From assembly GCF_000429485.1 (NCBI RefSeq), contig NZ_AUBY01000031.1:1-41863 (forward strand): a DNA stretch of 41,863 nt. Reading direction: 5' to 3'. Shown piece after piece: positions 36,054 to 41,863 of this stretch; positions within the stretch are counted from its first letter, which is position 1; every line of letters begins with the position of its first letter. The notes below the pieces were generated by a model. It searched no databases, was not told the origin of the DNA, and saw only the letters and a program-made list of their open reading frames with translations. Source of the DNA: Aliagarivorans marinus DSM 23064 (GTDB lineage Bacteria > Pseudomonadota > Gammaproteobacteria > Enterobacterales > Celerinatantimonadaceae). Both the position numbers and the translations under genes were made by a program.

Positions 36054-38015
36054 TCAGAAGTAGTACACGCTAAGCACATGCACCGCCAACAGGATTGGCA
36101 GTGGCCAGCTAATCAAGATATGTAGCCAGCTCCACCATTGGCGCAGGCCCTTTGCTTGGCGCAGCGGTAGCTGGTGGGATTGGGCAACGCTTAATCCGGT
36201 CAGCGAGCCCAGCAGCAATACCGCCAAAAAGTTCAGTACCAGAAAGCGATTCAGGTTGCTGCCCAGATGCAGCCCGGTATGGGCGACCAAGATGGCGACA
36301 CAGACAACCCCAATCAGGCCGTGGGCGAGTCGCCAGTAGTTAAAGTCGCCGGGCAGTTTGAACTTGAAGCGCTTGCGTAGCGACAGGCCAAGCCCTAGCA
36401 AGGTCAGCCCGAGTAGGGTGAAGCCGCTGACTTGCTTGTAGAAGCCATCGTTCCAGATCTTGTCCAAGCGCCAGTTTTGTTGCACTGATTCTGGCGGTTG
36501 CAGTCCGGGCACCAGCAGCATCAGTAGTGCGATACAGCAAGCCAGCAGGCTGGCGAGCGTCAAGGTGTTTGAGCCTTGCTCCTTTTCCAATCTGGCGGCT
36601 TGATTGTCTGGGGTAAGCAGCTGAGTGAGCAGCGGCTTGCAGCTGCCGCACACGGTGGCGGCTTGTGTTTGCTGTTGCAGCTGCTCGATGCTGCAAGCGC
36701 CCGCGCTGATGGCAGTACTTAATTGGCCGCGCGATACCCGGTTGCACTGACAGATCAGCGCTTGCTCCGGCCAATGCTGCGGGCTGTCTTGTTGCTCTGG
36801 CCATAAACGACCGTGATTGGCAAAGCGCAGCCCTTGCCACCAACGCAGCGGACGTTGCTCTAGTATCGCTTCGCGGATCTGGCGGAACTCCGGCCACTCG
36901 CCGATGCCGATGGCGGCGGTGATCCGCCCGTTGTGCAGCACCACCTTGCGATAGTGCTTGCTGTCTTCAAAGGTCAGCACCTTGGCCAGCGTCGATGCCG
37001 CAGCGCTATGGATATCCCCGATACTGCAGACCTGCTCGCCCACCACCTTTAGGCGGCTGACATTGAGAGAGCCTCGGTACTCGGCTGAGCCTCCTGCCAG
37101 CGTGTCGGCCACGATGGCAGCTTGCTCTAAGCCCGGCTCCACCAAGCCAAAGCATTGGCCTTCAAACTCACAGCACTCGCCGATGGCAAAGATATCCGGA
37201 TCGCTGGTGGTCAGCTGGCGATCCACCAAGATCCCTTTAGCCACCTTCAGCAGGGCCTGCTTGGCCAGCTGATGGTTGATACGGATGCCGCTGCACAGCA
37301 CCACGGTATCCACCTCGAGGTGCTGCTGGCGGTGCAGGTGTACCTGCTCAACCCGGCCGAGGCCACTGATCTCGCGCACCCCAGCATTTTCGATAACCGT
37401 GATCCCCAAAGCCTCCACACTGGCTCTCAGGCGCGCGGCTGCTTTATGATCGAGCTGGCGATTCATCAGCCATGGCCCTTGCTGGATGATGGTGACTTGG
37501 GTGTTGTTGCGCCGAAGTGCGCGCGCAGCTTCCAGGCCGAGTAAGCCGCCGCCGACTACCGCAATGTGCCTAGCCCGGGCTAAGCGCGCTTGTAGCCGCT
37601 CGGTATCACGTAGGCTGCGAAACACCAGCACCCCGTCGAGATCGGTGCCGTTGATTTGCGGGACATGCGGCTTGGCGCCAGTGGCCAGAATGAGCTTGTC
37701 ATAGTGATAGTGTTGGCCTTGCTGATCGGTGAGCCGTTTGAGGCTGCGGTCAATCTCGACGATGTGGGCTTGGATATGCTGAAAGTTGGGGTGCCGCTCG
37801 CCACCCAGAGGTTGATAGAAGATCTGTTCGACGCCGACCTCGTGGGCCAATAATGCCGAGAGTTGTACCCGGTTATAACTGCTCTCATTGCCAATCAAAC
37901 TGAGTGTGGCATCGGGTTGGCGCTTTAGTATCTCTTCGGCGGCACGAAAGCCCGCCGGGCCAGCTCCGATGATCACGATCTTCGGGGCCTGCTCCATCCT
38001 TGCTTGGGTTATCAC
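36054..38015 (-). CDS. NirB-like FAD/NAD reductase fused to BFD [2Fe-2S] and membrane haem-like domains
   Basis: The 653-residue product starts at GTG 38015 (AAGGAAG upstream). Residues ~12-310 are a Pyr_redox_2 domain with FAD loop IIGAGPAGFRAAEE, NAD loop VVGGGLLGLEAARA and DIFAIGECCEF; residues to ~400 are the C-terminal interface. Residues ~420-468 are a BFD-like domain (CQCN and CGSC). This resembles the front of NirB, but the sirohaem/[4Fe-4S] nitrite-reducing part is absent. Instead, ~5 membrane helices (484-651) carry His565, 579, 583, 632 and 646, suitable for b haems. Likely an NAD(P)H-oxidising electron entry; haem binding is inferred. Confidence 0.85.
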   Translation of the reverse strand: MITQARMEQAPKIVIIGAGPAGFRAAEEILKRQPDATLSLIGNESSYNRVQLSALLAHEVGVEQIFYQPLGGERHPNFQHIQAHIVEIDRSLKRLTDQQGQHYHYDKLILATGAKPHVPQINGTDLDGVLVFRSLRDTERLQARLARARHIAVVGGGLLGLEAARALRRNNTQVTIIQQGPWLMNRQLDHKAAARLRASVEALGITVIENAGVREISGLGRVEQVHLHRQQHLEVDTVVLCSGIRINHQLAKQALLKVAKGILVDRQLTTSDPDIFAIGECCEFEGQCFGLVEPGLEQAAIVADTLAGGSAEYRGSLNVSRLKVVGEQVCSIGDIHSAAASTLAKVLTFEDSKHYRKVVLHNGRITAAIGIGEWPEFRQIREAILEQRPLRWWQGLRFANHGRLWPEQQDSPQHWPEQALICQCNRVSRGQLSTAISAGACSIEQLQQQTQAATVCGSCKPLLTQLLTPDNQAARLEKEQGSNTLTLASLLACCIALLMLLVPGLQPPESVQQNWRLDKIWNDGFYKQVSGFTLLGLTLLGLGLSLRKRFKFKLPGDFNYWRLAHGLIGVVCVAILVAHTGLHLGSNLNRFLVLNFLAVLLLGSLTGLSVAQSHQLPLRQAKGLRQWWSWLHILISWPLPILLAVHVLSVYYF

Positions 38016-38083
38016 TGTTCTTCCTTGAGCAGCTAACGCAGTGCGTATGGTTAACTGCGCTCAGGCAAATGCAGTGCCAAAAA

Positions 38084-38099
38084 TGTGATAAAAATCTCA
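38084..38099. promoter_or_regulatory. CRP/FNR-like palindrome
   Basis: TGTGATAAAAATCTCA matches the CRP consensus TGTGA-N6-TCACA at 9 of 10 positions. It also contains the offset GTGAT-N4-ATCTC, a poorer FNR-like match. It lies 69 nt upstream of the reductase-fusion gene and 190 nt upstream of the divergent TRAP gene, in the 273-bp divergent region, so it could control either. Confidence 0.5.
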
Positions 38100-38288
38100 A
38101 ATGCTTGTGATTGCTGGCTTGAGCGTCGATCGTAAATACCCACAACGAATATAACCCTATAAAAACCAAGGATTACTTTGGTGCAGTAAATGCTGCTAAA
38201 GCCTCATTGGGGGGAGACCAATGTTTTTGCTAGGCTGAATAAGTCACAAAAACAAGATGTTAAAAATGTACCCTACCAAGGAAGGTTT

Positions 38289-39362
38289 ATGATCCTACGT
38301 TCCCTGCGCAAGCAGACCCTGCTTGCAAGCCTGTTTTGCCTTATCTGCAGCTTCGGCCTCAGCGCCAAAACCTATCAGCTTCGCCTTGCCGAAACCTGGC
38401 CCAGCAAACTGCCGTTACTCGATGATAGCGTGCAGCGCTTTGCTCAGATGGCCGAACAGATGTCGGGTGGCCGGCTGCAGATAAAGGTGGATTCGGCCAA
38501 CAAACATAAGGCGCCACTGGGGATCTTCGATCTGGTCAAAAGTGGCCAGTACGATCTCGGGCACAGCGCCAGCTACTACTACAAGGGCAAGGTGCCTAAC
38601 ACCCTGTACTTCACCACCATGCCCTTTGGCATGACGGCGATGGAGCAGCACGCCTGGTACTACTATGGCGGTGGCCAGGAGCTGATGCAGGAAGTGTACG
38701 CCCCCCACGGCCTTCTGACTTTCCCCGGCGGCAATACTGGGGTGCAGATGGGCGGCTGGTTCCGCGAAGAGATCACCAGCGTCGAGGACTTACAGAACCT
38801 GAAGATGCGTATCCCCGGTTTTGCCGGTGAGTTGTTAGCTGAGGTTGGCGCGACGCCGGTGAACATTCCGCCTGCCGAGCTGTATATGGCCTTGGAGCGC
38901 AACACCATCGATGCCTTAGAGTGGGTGGGGCCTTCCATGGACCTGCGCATGGGCTTCCATAAGATTGCCAAGTTTTACTACACCGGCTGGCACGAGCCCG
39001 GCTCGGAGAATATGTTCTTGGTCAATCGCGCTAAGTTCGACACCCTGCCTGATGATCTGCAGGCGATCTTGATTACCGCCATGCGGGTGACCGCCTTTGA
39101 CATGTACGTGCAAGCCACGGCCATGTCTACTGAGAATTGGAGTCAGATGCGCGAACAGTTCCCAGACATTCAGGTTCGCAGTTTCCCACCCGAGGTGCTG
39201 GTGGCGCTTAAGCAGGCCAACGATGCCTTACTGGCCGAGCACGCGGCGAATGACCCCTTAGCGAAGCGGATCATCGAGTCGCAGCAGCAGTATCTGGAGA
39301 AGGCGCGCGCCTATACCCTGATCTCTGACTATGGCTATCTGGAGACCACCAAGGATCTGTAG
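38289..39362 (+). CDS. TRAP transporter solute-binding protein (DctP/TakP-like)
   Basis: From the ATG at 38289 (AGGAAGG upstream) the product has 357 residues. A Sec signal peptide runs to about SFGLSA. The mature protein has TRAP features: RLAETWPSKLPLLDDSVQRF, GNTGVQMGGWFREE and NTIDALEWVGPSMD. The second stretch and the aromatic loops are like TakP of the 2-oxoacid-binding group; the ligand is not certain. The membrane subunits DctQ and DctM are not adjacent; the next gene is a LysR regulator. Either they lie elsewhere or the protein acts with another system. Longer frame to 38190 rejected. Confidence 0.88.
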   Translation: MILRSLRKQTLLASLFCLICSFGLSAKTYQLRLAETWPSKLPLLDDSVQRFAQMAEQMSGGRLQIKVDSANKHKAPLGIFDLVKSGQYDLGHSASYYYKGKVPNTLYFTTMPFGMTAMEQHAWYYYGGGQELMQEVYAPHGLLTFPGGNTGVQMGGWFREEITSVEDLQNLKMRIPGFAGELLAEVGATPVNIPPAELYMALERNTIDALEWVGPSMDLRMGFHKIAKFYYTGWHEPGSENMFLVNRAKFDTLPDDLQAILITAMRVTAFDMYVQATAMSTENWSQMREQFPDIQVRSFPPEVLVALKQANDALLAEHAANDPLAKRIIESQQQYLEKARAYTLISDYGYLETTKDL

Positions 39363-39449
39363 TTAGTCTCAATTAACATTGAGTGTGCGAAAACAGCACC
39401 AAAGCGGTGTAAGGTAAGCCTGTTTTGTCAGTCTTAAATCTGGAGTGAT

Positions 39450-40391
39450 ATGGATCTCGAGTCGCTGTATCGGCACGACCTCAACCTGTTGGTCGCCTTG
39501 GTGATATTACTGGAGGAGCGCTCGGTCAACCGAGCGGCGCTGCGGCTAAAGTTAAGTCAGTCGGCCACCAGTCGTTTGCTTGGGCGCTTGCGCCAACTGT
39601 TGGACGACCCGTTGTTTATTCGCCAGGGGCATCAGTTGGTGCCCACCGAGCGTGCGCTGCAGCTGGTGCAACAGCTGCAAGGGCCGTTGTCGGGTCTGGG
39701 AGAGCTACTCAGCGAGCAAAGCTTTCAGCCGCAGACCTGCCATCGCCGCTTTAGTATTGCTGCCACCGACTACGCCACCCAAACCATCTTGCCGTTTGCC
39801 TTGCCGAGGGTGTACCGCGAGGCGCCTAATATCGCGCTGGAGTTTACCCCGGTTCAACACGAGGCGCTGCCGGCTCAGTTGGGGCCTGGTGGAGCGGATA
39901 TGGCGATCTGTCGGCCCACGCAAGTCTATTCTGGGTTGCAGTCTGCCAAGCTTGGCCTGGTGAGTGTGTTTTGCTTGGTCTCGCCGAGCCATCCCTTGGC
40001 CAACAGCACGATGAGCCTGCAGGACTACCTGAGCTATCCGCATGCCTTAATCGCTATCAGTGATGGGGTCAAAGCGCTGCTTGATGAGGCCTTAAGCGCT
40101 CATCCTGAGCGGCGGGTGGTGATCCGAGCCTATCACCTGGAGGCGGCGTTAGCGCTACTGGAGCAGTTGCCGTTGATTATTACCGTGCCTGCCGATCTGG
40201 CGTACTTGGTGGCGGAGCGCTATCAGTTGAAGGTGCACTCGCTACCGTTCGAGTTTCAGCCCTTCGACTATTCGCTGCTGTGGCATCCGCGGGTGGAGCA
40301 TAGCCCGGAGCAAAGCTGGCTAAGAGATCTCTTGGTTCAGGAATGCGGTAAGTTAATTGATGAGCGGATCCGGGTGATGGGATTGGCTTAA
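39450..40391 (+). CDS. LysR family transcriptional regulator
   Basis: The product has 313 residues. An N-terminal winged helix-turn-helix (residues ~8-66) contains LLEERSVNRAALRLKLSQSA and TSRLLGRLRQLLDDPLFIRQ, the LysR signature. A two-lobed effector domain follows (about 95-300). The subgroup resembles regulators with LYRHDLNLLVAL starts (LeuO/NodD/ToxR-type names in databases). It is cotranscribable with the TRAP gene (87-nt gap) and precedes acuI. Its target and ligand are unknown. Confidence 0.92.
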   Translation: MDLESLYRHDLNLLVALVILLEERSVNRAALRLKLSQSATSRLLGRLRQLLDDPLFIRQGHQLVPTERALQLVQQLQGPLSGLGELLSEQSFQPQTCHRRFSIAATDYATQTILPFALPRVYREAPNIALEFTPVQHEALPAQLGPGGADMAICRPTQVYSGLQSAKLGLVSVFCLVSPSHPLANSTMSLQDYLSYPHALIAISDGVKALLDEALSAHPERRVVIRAYHLEAALALLEQLPLIITVPADLAYLVAERYQLKVHSLPFEFQPFDYSLLWHPRVEHSPEQSWLRDLLVQECGKLIDERIRVMGLA

Positions 40392-40506
40392 ATGCGTTTG
40401 GCGCATGTTGTTGTTGATAACTATTCATTTGAATCATTCGCGCTGGGCGACTAGGATTTGCCCCAACAAAACACGCTAACACTGTGTGACAACAAGTGAG
40501 GAAAAC

Positions 40507-41490
40507 ATGTTTAAAGCTCTGGTACTAGAACAGTCTGATAGCCATGCACCAAAGGTATCGATTCAGCAAGTAGACGAAGCCCAGCTACCGGAAGGAGATG
40601 TGCGGGTTACCGTGGATTACTCATCGCTGAACTTTAAAGACGGCCTCGCGATCACCGGCAAGGGCAAGATCGTGCGCTCTTGGCCAATGGTACCGGGGAT
40701 CGATTTTGTTGGCAGTGTTGAGCAATCGGAGGATCCACGCTATCAGGTGGGTGACAAAGTGGTATTGACCGGTTGGGGTGTGGGCGAAGGCCACTGGGGT
40801 GGCATGGCCGAGAAAGCCCAAGTAAAAGGTGACTGGCTGGTACCGCTGACCGACGGCATGAGCGAAGCCCAGTCGATGATGGTGGGCACTGCTGGCCTGA
40901 CCGCCATGTTGTGTGTACTGGCCTTGCAAGAAGGCGACGTTACTCCAGAGAGCGGCACGGTATTGGTAACTGGCGCCAGCGGTGGAGTGGGCTCGGTGGC
41001 GGTCACCCTGCTGGCCAAGTTGGGCTACCAAGTAGCGGCATTGACCGGTCGAGTGGAGCAAAATGCCGAGCTGTTAAAAGAGCTGGGCGCGTCAGAGGTG
41101 GTGGACCGTGCAACCCTGAGCGAGCCGGGTCGACCATTGGACAAGCAGCGTTGGGCGGGCGCAGTCGATACCGTTGGTGGCGATATCCTGGCGAACATTC
41201 TGGCACAAACCAACTATGGCGGCACCGTCGCGGCCTGTGGCCTGGCGGCCAGCTTCAAACTGCCTTCTACAGTAATGCCGTTTATCTTGCGTAACGTACG
41301 CCTACAAGGGGTGGACTCGGTCTCTTGCCCACGCGAGCGTCGCATCGAAGCGTGGAAGCAGCTACAAGCACTGCTACCCGAGAGCTACTACCAGAGCGCA
41401 TGTAAAGAGGTGAGCCTGGACGAGGTGGCTGAGCAGGCCGAAGCGATTACCCAAGGTCAGGTAACCGGCCGGGTGATTATTAAGCCTTAG
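40507..41490 (+). CDS. acuI: Acrylyl-CoA reductase / quinone oxidoreductase AcuI (YhdH family)
   Basis: The product has 327 residues from the ATG at 40507, with GAGGAAAA upstream. It is a medium-chain dehydrogenase without the zinc-ligand loop: N-terminal GroES-like part with SSLNFKDGLAITGKGKI and GIDFVGSVEQ, and NADPH loop VLVTGASGGVGSVAVTLLA. The C-terminal CPRERRIEAW is typical. AcuI reduces acrylyl-CoA to propionyl-CoA, protecting cells from acrylate formed from DMSP, a common marine compound. The gene is followed by a terminator. Confidence 0.94.
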   Translation: MFKALVLEQSDSHAPKVSIQQVDEAQLPEGDVRVTVDYSSLNFKDGLAITGKGKIVRSWPMVPGIDFVGSVEQSEDPRYQVGDKVVLTGWGVGEGHWGGMAEKAQVKGDWLVPLTDGMSEAQSMMVGTAGLTAMLCVLALQEGDVTPESGTVLVTGASGGVGSVAVTLLAKLGYQVAALTGRVEQNAELLKELGASEVVDRATLSEPGRPLDKQRWAGAVDTVGGDILANILAQTNYGGTVAACGLAASFKLPSTVMPFILRNVRLQGVDSVSCPRERRIEAWKQLQALLPESYYQSACKEVSLDEVAEQAEAITQGQVTGRVIIKP

Positions 41491-41507
41491 CAGCTCGCTT
41501 TGGATCT

Positions 41508-41537
41508 AAAAAACGCTTGGCATGCCAAGCGTTTTTT
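41508..41537 (+). terminator. acuI terminator
   Basis: AAAACGCTTGG pairs with CCAAGCGTTTT around CATG, flanked by an A-run and a T-run. It lies 18 nt after the acuI stop and can act both ways. Confidence 0.92.
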
Positions 41538-41550
41538 GTTTTCGGCCCTA

Positions 41551-41863
41551 AACCACCTACTTCAGTAGGTGGTTATCATCCGGTGAGGCTTTGCCTGAAG
41601 ACCCGCTCATGCTAAATGCGCCTTTGATTTTTAGCGAAGTCAAAAGGACAAATAACATGAGCAGATACAAGCAAGCATCACACGTATTTTGGCGGTGTCA
41701 ATATCACATAGTTTGGACGCCCAAGTACCGATTTAGGATATTGAGAAATAATGTAGGGAAAGAAGTCTATCGGTGTATTCAAGTTTACTGTGCTCAGTTG
41801 GGATGTGAGGTCGTCGAGCTCAGCGTCCAAAGTGACCACGTACACTTGATTGTAAAGGTTCCG
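41551..41863 (+). mobile_element. IS200/IS605-family element, left end and transposase start (partial)
   Basis: A perfect 10-bp hairpin, AACCACCTAC (41551-41560) and GTAGGTGGTT (41565-41574) with loop TTCA, begins the element; such subterminal hairpins are the sites recognised by IS200/IS605 TnpA. A ~80-nt leader follows, then the transposase gene, which runs out of the window. There are no inverted terminal repeats, as expected for this group. The exact cut site upstream of the hairpin is not resolved. Confidence 0.85.
41657..41863 (+). CDS. tnpA: IS200-like transposase TnpA (Y1 HUH), partial
   Basis: Sixty-nine codons are visible, open to the window edge. The start MSRYKQASHVFWRCQYHIVW is typical of IS200-like TnpA. 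The HUH metal-binding motif HVH lies in SDHVHLIV (residues ~59-66). The catalytic tyrosine should follow outside the window. TnpA moves single-stranded DNA between hairpin ends. Confidence 0.93.
   Translation, partial: MSRYKQASHVFWRCQYHIVWTPKYRFRILRNNVGKEVYRCIQVYCAQLGCEVVELSVQSDHVHLIVKVP

Noticed and set aside
36054-38015. Calling the gene NADH-nitrite reductase nirB
   Set aside because: The sirohaem and [4Fe-4S] cysteine motifs of the catalytic part are absent; membrane helices take their place.
38085-38098. FNR box reading of the palindrome
   Set aside because: GTGAT-N4-ATCTC matches TTGAT-N4-ATCAA less well than the CRP reading; kept only as an alternative.
38190-38288. Upstream 33-codon extension of the TRAP binding protein
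   Set aside because: It would put a charged segment before the signal peptide; the ATG at 38289 has a good ribosome binding site and starts a normal signal sequence.

Overview
The window looks like chromosomal DNA of a gammaproteobacterium. The ribosomal, RpoA, MetA, MetH, NudC, HemE and HU proteins read as close relatives of the enterobacterial ones. The gene neighbourhoods (slyX beside a WD40 lipoprotein and fkpA; rsd-nudC-hemE ... yjaG-hupA) and the many c-type cytochromes suggest a Shewanella/Ferrimonas-like or Aeromonas-like marine lineage. The genus cannot be settled from sequence reading alone.

Layout. (1) Bases 1-500 hold the end of an rRNA operon: the 23S 3' end, 5S, tRNA-Thr(GGU) and a terminator. 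(2) Bases 650-9260 hold the spc and alpha ribosomal operons, rplN to rplQ including secY, rpmJ and rpoA. They have their own extended -10 promoter and an S4-type translational leader before rpsM. The S10 operon that normally precedes rplN is absent, and the rRNA operon sits in its place. (3) Bases 9300-17310 hold an HD-GYP phosphodiesterase, metA with a MetJ-type operator, metH, and the Mg2+ transporter gene mgtE. mgtE is preceded by a 17-codon leader ORF that resembles mgtL. A small membrane protein follows. (4) A 262-bp nest of inverted repeats (17367-17628) separates that protein from yheS. yheV, slyX, a seven-bladed WD40 lipoprotein and fkpA follow. (5) Bases 21985-28830 hold the rsd/nudC/hemE ... 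yjaG/hupA neighbourhood. A block of small membrane proteins, a TauE/SafE transporter and a hydroxyacid dehydrogenase lies where E. coli has nfi. (6) Bases 28860-32320 hold a PP-loop ATPase overlapping a small CbiX-type chelatase, a leuA of the longer type, and a YfaZ-like porin.

(7) The most unusual part is a tightly packed leftward operon of six genes, 38015 down to 32460. In transcription order it encodes: a fusion of a NirB-like FAD/NAD reductase, a BFD-type [2Fe-2S] domain and a histidine-bearing membrane domain; a membrane-anchored 11-haem cytochrome c; a haem c lipoprotein with a Tll0287-like (DUF3365) domain; a monohaem lipoprotein cytochrome; a truncated haemoglobin; and a ferredoxin/FAD/NAD reductase. 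Together they could carry electrons from NAD(P)H across the inner membrane to periplasmic haems, with a globin-reductase pair in the cytoplasm. This role is inferred. A CRP/FNR-like palindrome lies just upstream of the operon. Divergent from it are an orphan TRAP solute-binding protein, a LysR regulator and acuI. The window ends inside an IS200/IS605-type element directly after the acuI terminator.
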